From contig JASWHV010000008.1 of assembly GCA_030760725.1 (NCBI GenBank), forward strand, positions 45,208,057 to 45,272,056: a DNA stretch of 64,000 bases, read 5' to 3'. Below the pieces are notes generated by a model that had not been told where the DNA came from, searched no databases, and was given only the letters and a program-made list of their open reading frames with translations. Of the stretch, positions 25,115-36,497 are shown in pieces; the first letter of the stretch is position 1, and every line of letters begins with the position of its first letter. Origin of the DNA: Neostapfia colusana (Eukaryota; Streptophyta; Magnoliopsida; Poales; Poaceae). The position numbers were made by a program, and so were the translations under genes.

Positions 25115-26080
25115 ATGGATCGTGCTCATTCCAGGAGTGAGGTTGGTGAGTCGAGTCACGGCGAAAGTAATAAACCACGACAAGAAGTGGCGACACCGTC
25201 AACCGGATTGGCGGAAATCTTGGCAAAGATGGCTGAGTCTCTGGATCTGTTGGTGCGACAACAAAGAATACGACAGGAGACACTACAGTAAAATTCCCCG
25301 CCAAGCACTTATCTGGATTTTCTAGCAAGACAACCACCAGTTTTCTCGGAAGCGAAAGAACCGTTGGAGTCGGCTCATTGGCTCCAACGTATTGAAGCCA
25401 AGTTTGATATGCTTAAGTGCGATGAGTATCAGAAGACTCTATTTGCCGCTCAACAACTCCACGGAGCTGCTGGAGGTCGGTGGGTGGAGTACATCACTAC
25501 TCTTCCTGAAGGTCATCGAGTGATGTGGAATGAATTCCGGGCACGTCACATTTGTTCAGGAATTCTTCGAACAAAGTATCAAGACTTTCTGGAATTAAAG
25601 CAAGGAGAAAGGAGTGCGTACAAGTATTTCAAGGAGTTTGAAGACTTGATGCAATACGCCACTCATATGGTAGACTCGGAAGCGTTGAAGTGTGAATATT
25701 TCTTCCGACGTTTGAATGTCGATCTTAAAGAACAAGTGACCTTGTTCAATAACGGTATTTACAATGAGTTGGTAAATGCCGCTATCATTAAAGAAGACAT
25801 GCATGTCCATTGTGAAGTGGAGCTGAAGAGGAGTATACCGCCAGACAGTGATATCGAGGTTCCTCCGAACTATCGTGTGCGGTATTACTTGCCAGTTAGG
25901 CAACAAACTCAGCCTGTGGTGCAACTCTCACAACCACGGCTGGAGTTACTCACTTAAGTAGCCTCCACCTCAACAGCAGCGTTCAGAAATTATTCGTGCA
26001 ACCCTACCGCAGCCAGCTATGCACGAATTATCTCGCCTCATGTTAGTAGAGAGCTGAGGATTTCTACAGCACGAAACCGT
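25115..26080 (+). pseudogene. T1 gag
   Basis: Capsid precursor of a Tekay-type gypsy element, beginning MDRAHSRSEVGES. The frame holds one TAA at 25289-25291 (after residue 58) and then runs to 25957. The retrotransposon-gag region is recognisable: ESAHWLQRIEAKFDML, FAAQQLHGAAGGRWVEY, RARHICSGILRTKYQDFL, LKQGERSAYKYFKEFEDL. The zinc-knuckle part expected after 25957 is too degraded to place. The start is chosen because it is the only Met in frame and sits 1 nt after a splice-acceptor-like CAG. Confidence 0.85.
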
Positions 26081-29000
26081 CATGGAGCTGAGCAGAGCCA
26101 CACTTGTGTGTCGTCTCATCAATGCTCAGATCAGCACCATGAACCTTCAAAGAAGAATCTTTCAAAAGCTGGCAGGGTTAATTACACTGCTATTGAGGAC
26201 ATTGCTAAAGGCAAATCAGTTTTGGCGGGCATGTTCACTTTACATGAACAGCCCACTTTCGTGTTGTTTGATTTCCGGGGCCACCCACAATTTTTATTAG
26301 CAGAGACTATGTGCTGAAGAGTAATCTTCCATTTAGCACGGTTAGACATCCGTTTCATATCAGCTCACCGGGGGGCAAGATATCAACAGATGAGATGGTC
26401 TCACGGGCACCTTTATGTTTGGATGGAAACATCTATCCTGTGAGCCTTATCATACTCAAAGGCTAAAGGATTGATATTATCTTGGGGATGTCATGGTTGA
26501 CACATTATGGAGCTATCTTTAACATCAGCTCTCGGACTGTCCAACTAAATTCCCCAATATATGGTTGCAACATATTGGACCTTGTTGATCCATCACAACA
26601 AGTTGCAGCAGTGCATCAGATTGAAGCTCCTAAACTCGAGGATATTCCAGTGGTATGTGTATATCCAGATGTGTTTCCCAAAGACTTGCCGGCCATGCCG
26701 CCCGAACGTGATGTAGAGTTCAAGATTGAACTAGCACCGGGAACAACATCTATTTCTCGGCGACCATACAAAATGGCACTGAAGGAGCTAGCAGAATTGA
26801 AGGAGCAGCTGAATGACCTCATGAATAAAGGTTTTATACACCCAAGTTCATCACCATGGGGCTGTTCTGCACTCTTCGTGAAGAAGAAGGACGAGACATT
26901 GACACTATGCGTAGATTATCGTCCATTGAATGCTGTCACGATCATGAATAAGTATCCACTACCGTGCATTGATATTTTATTTGATCAACTAGTGGGTGCC
27001 AAGGTATTCTCCAAGATGGATCTTCAGTCCGGGTATCACCAGATAAGAATCCAGGCAGAAGACGTACCTAAGACGGCGTTTTCGACAAGATATGGTCTTT
27101 ATGAATATCTTGTCATGTCTTTTGGGTTGACCAATGCTATGTCTCACTTTAGGTGTCTCATGAACTCTGTATTCATGCCGGAGTTAGACAAGTTCGTCAT
27201 GGTTTTCATCGACGACATCTTGGTCTATTCAAAGTCTGAATAAGAACATGCTGAACATTTACGTATTGTACTCCGACGCTTGAGAGATCACAAGATTTAT
27301 GCAAAGTTCAGTAAATGTGAGTTTTGGAAAAGCAAAGTGCTGTTTCTTGGGCATATTATTTGAGCAGAAGGCATTGCTGTGGACCCAAGTAAAATTGAGC
27401 AAGTGCTGAATTGGAAATCTCCAACATCTGTTCATGAAGTGAGGAGTTTCCTAGGTTTAGCGAGTTATTACCGGAGATTCATTCCAAACATCTCCAAAGT
27501 CGCTAAACCTATGACGGAGCTGTTGAAGAAAAGCACCAAATATGATTGGAGCAATTCATGTGAACAAGCTTTTCAAACTTTACTGAAGCATGTCACCACA
27601 GCTCCAGTTTTAGCCCAGTCAGACACCACAAAGCCTTTTGATGTCTATTGTGATGCATCCGGTATTGGTTTGGACTGTGTGTTGGTGCAAGAAGGACGTG
27701 TGGTCGCGTATGGATCCCGACAACTCAGGGGTCATGAGCAGAATTACCTGACGCACGACCTTGAACTAGCTGCAGTGGTCTTAGCATTAAAAATCTGGAT
27801 ACATTATCTATTAGGCAATCTAGTAAATCTCTACACTGACCACAAAAGCTTGAAGTACATCTTCACACAGAAAGAACTGAATATGAGGCAGCGAAGATGC
27901 CTTGAATTGATCAAGGACTATGAACTTGAAATTCATTACCATCCGGGCAAAGCGAATGTGGTTGCCGACGCACTTAATCGGAAAGCCCATATTCACCATT
28001 TATCCATGGCTGCAGATGAAGAAAGAGAACCAAGCCTGGGCTTAGTTCACTATGGATCACTGTTCAACCTCGCTCTTATTCCTACAATCCGAGATGAGAT
28101 TGTAGAGGCTCAGAAGAGAGACAGGGGTATGTCTCACATCCAAAGGAGAGTGGACAGCAGTGAGTTGAAGATGTTCCGCAAGGATGAAGCGGGTACTCTA
28201 TGATTTAACAACCGCATAGTGGTACCCCAGAATATGAAATTGCAGAGGAAGATACTGGATGAAGCTCATTTGTCAAAGTACTCCATAAATCCGGGAAGCT
28301 ATAAGATGTACCAGGACTTGAAATCTAAGTTCTGGTGGACACGGATGAAAAGAGAGATTACGAAATACGTATCCGAATATGATACGTGTCGGCGGGTTAA
28401 AGCCGACCATATGAGGAAAACCGGACCACTTCAACTGCTGAAGGTTCCAGCATGGAAGTGGGAAGACATAAGTATGGACTTCATCGACGGTTTACCAATG
28501 ACCAGCAACAAGCATGATTCTATTTGGGTAATCATCGATCATTTGACCAAGACAACACATTTTATTCCAGTCCATACTAAATATGTGGCAAAGAAGTATG
28601 CGGAGCTATTCATCTTGAGAATCGTGTATTTACACGGGGTTCCTCACACCATCGTTTCTGATCGAGGTTCGTTATTCGTATCTAGATTTTGGGAGCAACT
28701 GCATGCTTCCTTGAGAACCAAGTTAATTCGGAGTTCAGCATATCGTCTGCAAACTGATGGTCAAACGGAGAGGATAAATCAGATTCTGGAGGATATGCTA
28801 CGGGCATGTGTCATCAATCAGGGGAAGAATTGGGATGACCATCTACCGTTAACAGAATTCTCATATAATAACGGTTATTGATCCAGCATCAAGATGGCCC
28901 CGTATGAAGCTCTTTATGGCCGGAAGTGCCGCACACCACTGAATTGCTGTGAGTCCGGCGAGAGAGTGATCTACGGGATTGATCTTATGAATGAAGCCGA

Positions 29001-29526
29001 GGAATGAGTGCGAGTGATTCAAGCCAATTTAAAGGCTGCTCAATCTCGGCAGAAGATTTATGCAGACAAAAGATGTCGACCTCTTCACTTCGACATCGGG
29101 GACCATGTTTATCATCGTGTCTCTCCGATGAAAGGGGTTCATCATTTCGGAGTGAAGGGAAAGCTCGCTCCGCGATTCATCGGGCCGTTTGCTGTCACTG
29201 AGATATGCGGACCCGTGGCCTATCGTCTGGAGTTACCGACGTAACTTTTGGGTATTCACAATGTTTTCCACGTTTCTCAACTGCGGAAATGTCTGAAGTA
29301 CCCAACCGCATTTCATATGGAGAACATTGAGGACCTTCAACCGGATCTCACTTATTCTGAGTATCTGATACAGATTATCGATGAGAAGACTCGCGCCACA
29401 AGAAATCGGATATTGCGATTTTACAAAGTCTTGTGGAGCAACCACACCGCTGATGAAGCCACATGGGAAAGCGAGGATTTTCTCTGTTTAAATTTTCCTG
29501 ACTTGTTTGTAACATATGTCCCGTAG
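26081..29526 (+). pseudogene. T1 pol: protease, RT, RNase H, integrase, chromodomain
   Basis: The protease remnant (26100-26500) is frameshifted and its active site is changed (VLFDFRG, where DSGA is usual). From 26482 to 29526 one frame is kept: RT (PERDVEFKIELAPGT, LCVDYRPLNAVTI, VFIDDILVYSKSE), RNase H (FDVYCDASGIGLDC, YTDHKSLKYIFTQ), integrase zinc finger, core (SMDFIDGLP, IVSDRGSLF, TDGQTERIN) and chromodomain (TRNRILRFYKVLWSNH). In-frame stops lie at 27241, 27361, 28201, 28879, 29005 and 29242. A zinc-ligand His and Cys are replaced (YSINPG; SEYDTC). Domain order INT-after-RH and the C-terminal chromodomain place it in the Ty3/gypsy chromoviruses. Non-functional. Confidence 0.92.
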
Positions 29527-29575
29527 CCATTCTCCCTTCTTCTTTCTCTTTGTAATCTCAGGACAAGATTGTTTT
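29527..29575 (+). other. T1 3' untranslated segment
   Basis: Short tail between the pol stop and the polypurine tract. It contains TAATCTCAGGACAAGATT, which parallels TCTTGGGACGAGATTCT in T2 (about 19812) and CTCGGGACGAGATTCT in T5 (about 59922). Confidence 0.6.
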
Positions 29576-29589
29576 AAGGGGGGGAGGAA
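29576..29589 (+). promoter_or_regulatory. T1 polypurine tract
   Basis: AAGGGGGGGGAGGAA-type purine run directly before TGTAACAGCCC. Confidence 0.85.
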
Positions 29590-31525
29590 TGTAACAGCCC
29601 TAACTTTTGTAAAGTTTGATTTCAACTAATGAAACCAAGTTAAGGCGATAAAAGACTATAGTTGTGTCACATGAAATGCTGAACAAAAATATGGACATGT
29701 GAGGGAGTTAAACATTTTCTCTAGCACATTCTCAACACAGGTTAACCTAGGGGAAAGAATTACACTCCCAAAAATTCTAACTCATGTGCACCCTTTTCTA
29801 TGAGGAGAGTGGAGGAAATTTAAACACCATTTTTAATCTTTTGAAAGGATTCCTATTCAGATTGTCCAAAGGCCTATATGTGAGATCATAGATGCATTCT
29901 CATGTATTCAAGAGCCTAAGTTTCAAATTTGGAGAATTTTAGGTTTCATATACTATTTATTTCGAGGATTAAATGAGTGTACGTTCAAATTCAAACTTGA
30001 ATTTGAATTTTGAACCAAACAAACTCAATTTCAAAATATGATTTCAGATTTGTTCCTCATAATTCTTTTGACCTATCCTCCAAGTTTGATCAAATTCGGA
30101 GCTCGTTTGCTATTTTAAACGGAAATGGGGGATAAGAGGGAGAATTGTGGCTGTGGACCCCACCGGTCAGTCTCACAAAAGTGCAAACCAACTCCAGCGA
30201 CGGCTGAGCGCGCTACAGCTCCCGGCAGCCGATCGCACACGACGATCTCCGGTGCCACCTCCTCCTCTCCGGTGCCCTTATCTCCCCCGAAGGCTGCACA
30301 AGCGAAGTTCTCCTCTGCTGCTGTCACGCGAAGAACACCTCGGCCATTCCCTGTTTCCTCTGATCGCCCAGGCAAACCAGCAACCTTTGCTCAAGCTCCC
30401 CACAGCAAAAACCTTCGCCTATGACTGCTCTAGCCGGCTAGCAACCTCACCCCGTTGATCCATGCTTGCTTGCGTCAAGAAACAGTTTGATTGCTGCTGC
30501 TCCCGAGCTCAAACTGAAGAAACCGAACTGGTCACCGTGGGCAGCCCAAACCAGGAGTGATCACGCCCAAGAAAGCCACCCCATCAGTGCACCTACAAGC
30601 CTAGTTTCTCATCTCCAAAGCTCAGCCCTAGCCATTGATCACAGAGGAAGAATTTCAAGATTTTCTCCCGGGCGGCAGAAACTCACCTTGAGGTAAGGAA
30701 TTGCAAAATTCGTCCTCAAATCGTTTTTGTTGTGTTTCAAACTTCACACACAGGATCTTAACTGTCTAGCTCACCTCCTCCATCGATTTTAGACCATGAA
30801 ATTGAGTGTAGAGCGAGGAATCTGAGTTCTTTTCGAGGGGATACCGCTGGACCATATCAGGCGCATGGTGCCGATAGGTTTGGAGCGCTCCCTGGCTTGT
30901 TTAGACCTCATGTCGGTCTTCTACATGATCCCCTGGTGCTTTAGAGCCCAAGAACCGACCATTTGGTGGAGAATTCACCGTGCACGACCTCGCCGGAGCC
31001 CTAGGGTTTGCTGTTGCCGGTGCGCCCTGTTTTCCGGCAAGTTTCAGCCGCCGGCGACCTTACCAACAGGTTCAGCGTGGGGGGAAAATGGTGGGGCGGC
31101 CAGCAGGGGGACTGGAGGAGGCTGGGAAGGTCCTTTCCGGCGACCCTCGCCAGAGGGAGCCGCCACTGCCCTGTTTGGCGCGAGGCTGAAGGTTAGGGAT
31201 GATGAGTGGGACCCACTGTCGGCATTTAAACATTTTCCAGATTTTCCCAATTCAGTTCAAACTTTGGAGAGCCATAACTTTAATTAGGAGTGTCCAAAAA
31301 CTGTGAAACGAATTTTTTTTGGATTCCCCTCAAAGAGTACTATCCAGGGGTGCAGCCCAATGTTTATGAAAATCCCTGGATTTGGCTCATTAATTTATTT
31401 AAAGAAAATCTTGTATGAATTTTTACAGGAGTTCTGTTTATTGGAAAATTGCCAAATTTTGACAGGACATTCTTATAAAATTCCTTGTACTCCAGTATAA
31501 ATTTCAGAGGAAATGGACCCCATTT

Positions 31526-31530
31526 GCTTG
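31526..31530. repeat. Target-site duplication GCTTG, left side of C
   Basis: GCTTG before the copia LTR. The uninterrupted T1 left LTR reads TTTGCTTGGTCAAATG at the same place (about 8976), and GCTTG recurs at 37602-37606. Confidence 0.95.
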
Positions 31531-31693
31531 TATTAGAGGGCTAATGGTGGCTGTATTAGATGATCTATAATGCTGGGGTACAGGTCTGATTATATAGAGG
31601 GATTAGGAGGTGAAATTGACTAAAACCCCTAACCCTAATCCCTCTATAATGACTAATATGCCCCTGTGACACACTTAATTACAGTGTCTAACA
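31531..31693 (-). repeat. C: 3' LTR (163 bp) of a minus-strand copia element
   Basis: Plus strand reads TATTAGAGGG ... GTCTAACA. It matches 37434-37601 with several substitutions and small indels. On the element strand the termini are TGTTAG ... CTAATA. Confidence 0.93.
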
Positions 31694-31719
31694 CCCCCCA
31701 ACACCCCCCCCCCCCCCCG
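31694..31719 (-). promoter_or_regulatory. C polypurine tract
   Basis: Plus strand is a run of C broken by AACA. On the element strand this is a long G run with TGTT in it, directly before the 3' LTR, where the polypurine tract belongs. Its length may be unreliable because of the homopolymer. Confidence 0.7.
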
Positions 31720-31731
31720 CAGTCACATCAT

Positions 31732-32240
31732 CTAGCCACTGCAGATGTTGAGATTGGACCGAAACTCGGAGAACAGCGACGATGGAAGGCCCTTCGTGAA
31801 GATGTTGCCGAACTGCGTCATCGTCGGGACATGGTGTACCCGAACCTCGCCCTGTGCAACCCGCTCACGAACAAAATGGAGGTCGATCTCCACATGCTTC
31901 ATGCGTTGATGCTGGACCGGGTTGGTGGAGAGGTACACGGCGCTGACGTTGTTGCAGTAGATGAGGGTGCTCCTGGCGACGGGAGTGTGGAACTCCTGAA
32001 GTAGCTGCTGAAGCCAGGAGGCCTCAGCCACGGCGCGATACTCTGCCTCAGCACTCGAGCGCGACACCACGGGCTGTCGCTTCGAGGACCAGGAGACGAG
32101 GTTGCCGCCTAGGAAGACGGCGTACCCAGAAGTAGAACGTCGTGTATCCGGGCAGCCTGCCCAGTCAGCGTCAGTGTACACGACCAGCTCAGAGGCCGTG
32201 TCACGCCGAAGGAGGAGGCCATGTCACGCCGAAGGAGGAG
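31732..32240 (-). pseudogene. C pol: RNase H domain
   Basis: Copia RNase H and C-terminus: YTDADWAGCPDTRRSTSGYA, GGNLVSWSSKRQPVVSRSSA, EAEYRAVAEASWLQQLL, YCNNVSAVYLSTNPVQHQR and EIDLHFVRERV. The usual DN of the DNxSA motif is NN here. A 23-bp tandem duplication at 32199-32243 shifts the frame between this part and RT. The residues after FTKGLPSSLF end close to the polypurine tract, as expected. Confidence 0.88.
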
Positions 32241-32243
32241 GCC
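32199..32243. repeat. 23-bp tandem duplication in C pol
   Basis: TGTCACGCCGAAGGAGGAGG and following CC occurs at 32199-32220 and again at 32222-32243. A period of 23 is not a multiple of three, so it breaks the frame. Confidence 0.85.
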
Positions 32244-32258
32244 GTAGTCAAGGGTGCC

Positions 32259-33253
32259 TCATAGATACCGAAGAATCCGCTTCACAGCGGTGAGGTGCGG
32301 TTCCCTCTGGTCATGCATGTGGAGGCACACCTGCTGAACTGCATATGAGATATCCAGCCTGGTAAAAGTGAGGTACTGAAGAGCACCAGCAAGACTCCTG
32401 TAAGGAGTGGGGTCAGAGACGGGTGTCCCGTCGGTAGCGGAGAGCTTCGCCTGAGTACCCACTGGAGTGGAGCACGACTTGCACTCAGCCATGCCCGCTC
32501 GCTAGAGGATATCCAGGCAGTACTGTCGCTGGTGAAGGAATAGGCCGCCTGGTCGGTCCTCGACCGTAATACCCAGGAAGTGGTGGAGACGGCCCACATC
32601 CTTCATAGTGAACTCCTGCTGCAAAGCAGAAATGGTTCGCCGAAGAGCCGGACTAGACGCTGTCAGTACAATGTCATCGACGTACAGTAGGAGGTAAGCA
32701 GTGTCACTGCCCCGTCGATAGACAAAAAGCGAAGTGTCCGACTTAGTTTCAACAAACCCATGTGAAACTAAGAAAGAGGCGAACCGGCTATACCTGGCTC
32801 GTGGTGCCTGCCTCAGTCCGTACAGAGATTTGTTCAGCTTACAGACCATGTCTGGGTGACCTGAACCTACAAATCCTGCCAGCTGACTGCAGTACACCGT
32901 CTCGGTCAGTGTACCGTGGAGGAAGGCGTTCTTGACGTCCAACTGGTGGACAGGCCATGAACGTGAGAGAGCCAGCGACAGTACGGTATGAACTGTCGCC
33001 GACTTCACCACCGGGCTGAAAGTCTCGTCGTAGTCGACTCCAGGGCGCTAAGTGAATCCCTAGAGTACCCAACGAGCCTTGTACCTCTCCAAGGTACCAT
33101 CCGCCTTTTTCTTATGCGTGAATACCCACTTGCCCATGACAACATTGCCACGACCGGGACGGGGAACCAGGTCCCAGGTCCGGTTGTCAAGCATGGCCTA
33201 TACTCTTCCTCCATAGCATGGCGCCAGTGAGGGTCGGCGAGGGCGCTACTCAC
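32259..33253 (-). pseudogene. C pol: reverse transcriptase
   Basis: Copia RT read on the minus strand. The start near 33250 (ALADPHWRHAMEEEY) is frameshifted several times to 33011. A long intact stretch follows at 32502-33011: SWPVHQLDVKNAFLHGTLTE, LNKSLYGLRQAPRARYSRF, and the catalytic box LLYVDDIVLTAS. After a stop near 32500, the C-terminal part (PYRSLAGALQYLTFTRLDIS) continues to 32259 in the same frame. The family uses the YVDD Asp pair for cDNA synthesis; both are kept here. Overall it is broken by frameshifts before 33011. Confidence 0.9.
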
Positions 33254-33329
33254 GGAAGTAGGTATGGGTGAGACCGAAGAAGGCTAGGTCGGTGGAGATG
33301 TCGTTGACGAGAAAGCGGCCCCGTCGAAC

Positions 33330-33870
33330 CGCTCAATTGGCCGAAGACTCCTGGACGCACGTCGAGTCACCATCGGGTGGACGTGACCAGGATCCATGTG
33401 AAGGAGAGGGGGGATGTACACCGGCCGCTCGGGTACAACCATCTTCTCTCGTCATGGGTAGACGAGAGTGGGTCTCGAGGCCATGCGTGGCGTAGCTGGA
33501 GCAGGAGCCTCCCCCCGCGCTCGTCGCTGGTAGACAAGTGCGGGCTGCCGCGCATGGCACGGGCTGGTGGCGTCGTGCTCGCTGCAGGTGACGTCGGGGA
33601 GGCAGCTGGTGACGCTGCAAGCGCTGATGCCACACGTGGTGCAGCAGGTGACTCCAGAGGCGTCGATGCCGCACGTGGTGCAGCTGGTGACGCCTGGGGC
33701 ACCTGAGGTACAGCAGGTGACGTCAGGGAAGCCGAGGCCGCGCGTGGCGGAGCGGGTGAAGCCGGCAGCGTCTATGCCACACGGGGTGCAGCTGGTGACG
33801 CCGGAGGCGTCGATGCCATGCGAGGTGGAGCAGTCAGCGCCGGGGGCACCTGAGGCGTAGCTTGTGTCGA
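33330..33870 (-). repeat. C: Ala/Pro-rich degenerate tandem repeat between integrase and RT
   Basis: Repeated units on the plus strand of the type GGTGCAGCTGGTGACGCC / GGCGTCGATGCC, most regular at 33600-33850. On the element strand they encode repeats of the PASPAAPRVAS type in the linker between the integrase C-terminus and RT. Copia linkers here are variable in general, but this one is expanded and uneven in unit length. Confidence 0.7.
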
Positions 33871-34854
33871 TCCTGCAGAAGAAATAGGCCAAGGCAGCTG
33901 GGAGGCTGCCTCGGGTTCAGTAGGAAAAAGGGAGTCCAGCTCTGTGGTGGAAGTGGAAGAGGTGGTGGAGAAAGGAAAAGATGACTCGTCGAAGATGACG
34001 TGCTGAGAGATCAAAAGACGGTGAGTAGTGAGATCTAAGCAGCGGTAATCCTTATGATCAAGGGAATACCCGAGAAAAACACACCGTGTCGAGCGAGGCG
34101 CAAGCTTATTTGGGGCAGTGGCGGAAAGATTAGGGTAGCAAGCGCACCCGAAAACTCGAAGGTGATCGTAGAGAGGATCAGTGCCATATAGAGCAAAGTA
34201 GGGGGTGGAGGCAAGAATCGCCTTGGTGGGAAGACGATTAATCAATAGTGTGGCAGTATGAAGAGCCTCCACCTAGTATCGGGCTGGAATAGACACGTGG
34301 AACATTAGGGAGCGCATGATATCATTGGTGGTGCGAATCATACGCTCTGCCTTGCCGTTTTGAGGAGAGGTATACAGACAAGACATGCGTAGCTGTACCC
34401 CATGTGCGGAGAGAAAATTACGAAACGCGGAGTTATCAAACTCGCGTCTGTTATCGCACTGGACAGCTCGAATGGTGCGCCCAAGTTGAGTAGAAATCCA
34501 AAGGAAGAAGTGAGAAAGAGTGACAAAAGTCTCAGACCTCAATCGTAATGGAAAAGTCCAAGAAAAGTGAGAAAAATCATCAATTATCACCAAGTAATAA
34601 TTAAATCCCGATACACAGGTGATGGGAGATGTCCACAAATCACAATGTATAAGATCAAACGGGTGCTCAACATGAGTCACAAAATTGGGAAAAGAGAGCT
34701 GAACATGGCGACCAAGCTGACAGGCATGACATAAGGAGTCATGTGTGCCCTTAGAACACGAGATAACTGAACTACTGAACAACTTTGACATAGCATCTGC
34801 ACCAGGGTTGCCAAGCCGGCGATGCCAAATGGTAGATGAAGCTGTCGTAGTCAA
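33772..34854 (-). pseudogene. C pol: GAG-pre-integrase and integrase
   Basis: Copia integrase. It starts with the pre-integrase zinc region (IWHRRLGNPGADAMSKL, CHACQLGRHVQLSFP). The catalytic core has Asp in IHCDLWTSP, Asp in VQCDNRREFDN and Glu in SPQNGKAERMIRT. The core keeps all three acidic residues, but the usual DNG reads DNR. A TAG at 34273-34275 interrupts it where Trp is usual (SIPARY-stop-VEALHTATLL). It then continues in the same frame through the C-terminal region (LFGYS-like VFLGYSLDHKDYRC) to 33772. Confidence 0.9.
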
Positions 34855-34932
34855 AGCAAACGGTGGTGATGCAGCGGAAGTAGGAAGCCGAAGTGTGTAT
34901 ATGGGCCCCGAGCTATCACATCGAAAAAGAGG

Positions 34933-35290
34933 TCACCGGGTGGAAAGATCCTTCACAGACAAACCAAAAGGATCAAATTCGATGGAAACATTGTTGTCAG
35001 TGGTAAAACGGCGAACAGAAAGCAAGTTTTGAATGATATCCGGAGCGACAAGAATGTTTTTAAGTTGGAAAGAACCCGGGAGACCGGAATCACCTACTGA
35101 GGTGACTGGAAGAACGGACGCATTCCCAACAACGATAGATGAAGGAAAAGATGGATTGGGAGGATGGGTGGAAGAGAGTATACCGGGATTAGGAGTGGTA
35201 TGGTATGACGCTCCGGAATCGACTACCCAGTCGGCACCTGGTGGAGTAAGGTGCATGGTGCTGAAGGAGGAAGCCAGCGACTATTGATCC
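34933..35290 (-). pseudogene. C pol: aspartic protease
   Basis: MHLTPPGADWVVDSGASYHT contains the DSGA active-site motif of retroelement proteases. It is followed by VGNASVLPVTSVGDS and the hinge NILVAPDIIQNLLSVRRF that precedes the integrase in copia. It is in frame with 34273-34854, separated by a stop at 34933. The protease cleaves the polyprotein into its parts in related elements. Confidence 0.85.
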
Positions 35291-36497
35291 CACATCGACG
35301 GTGGCTCCTGGAGAGGTGCTGATGGCTCCGAGTACCCAACAGGATAGTCAGTGCCTCCGTAGGTCAAGGCTGACTGTCCGCCAGAGGAGTATCCAGGCCC
35401 ACCATAGGCCTGAGCTGGCGGCCCACTAGCACTGTGGGTTGGTCCACTGTAGCCCGGGGTAGCCGCGAACGCCGGCTAGGAACGTGGGGGTCGTAGAGGC
35501 TGAGAACCCGGGGACGGTCCAGGCCACATGTAGATCTAGCCAGTCCACGTGTTGTAGGGTGTGGGCCAGGCTGCGCCTACCCGGCCGGTACCACCAGTAG
35601 TCGAAGCCGTGGGTATGGGAGTGCCGCCTGCACCACTACCACCACGCCGCCGTTCTTTCCTCGGCGACGACAGTTTCCACCTCATGTACTAGTAGGCGTG
35701 CCTGGAGTGGAAGGTGGTCGTGACGGTGGTCCACCAGCCGCTGGTAAGGTTAGACGAGGGGACTGCCCAGAACCATAGAAGGATGTGGCAGATCCGGAGC
35801 CAGTAGAGCCTCCTACAGTGATCTCCTCAAGTTCAAGATAAGACCATACCTTCTAGAAGGTAGGTAGTGGCTCCAGTCGGAGTAGCCACGTCCGTAGGTG
35901 ACAATAGAGCTCATTCAGGCCCTGAAGGACCCGAAGAACAAGAGCGCTATCGGTGGCCGGCTCACCAAGGTCACATAGGGCATCCGCCATGCCCTTCATC
36001 TCCCAACAGTAGGTAGAGATAGAACGATCACCCTGGACGGTGTTCTGGAACCGAGTGCTGATGTGGAGGGCTCGAGTCGCGCGGTTCCCTAGAAACCGCT
36101 GCTTAAGGACCAGCCAGGCCTGTCGAGCAGTGCCGCCACCGCGCTGCCTGACGATGTCCTGTAGCTCCTCCGTCAAGGAGCCAAGGATCCAGGATAGGAG
36201 CAGGCTGTCCATGCTAATCCAGGACACCTGTACTGAAGAATCATCCTGGAGGACATGGTCGTCGAGGCAGTAGCGCCTCAGCGTGAGGAGCACCATATCG
36301 CGCCACCGGGCATATGAGGTGGACTCGGAGCTGAGAACAACCGGCACGAGCGTCCGGATTTTCCGAATCCCTGCGGCCTGCACATGAAGAGCGGCCACAA
36401 GCGAAGCTGAGTACGTACCAGCGTCCGAGGGAGGCTCGTGGGCAGCACTCATCGATCGGTGAGCACACTCCTTGAGCTGGTGGGATAGCGATGCCAC
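35291..36497 (-). pseudogene. C gag: capsid domain and downstream linker
   Basis: The copia gag (UBN2/retrotran_gag_2-like) domain lies at 35853-36497: LVPVVLSSESTSYARWRDMV, SWISMDSLLLSWILGSLTEE, GTARQAWLVLKQRFLGNRAT, ISTYCWEMKGMADAL. Downstream (35291-35853) are Gly/Tyr/Pro-rich residues and a damaged Cys-Arg-rich stretch near 35670 where a zinc knuckle would be expected; I cannot see a full CCHC. Stops occur near 35540, 35480 and 35284. The frame equals that of the ATG at 37382, but the sequence between them is frameshifted. Confidence 0.8.
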
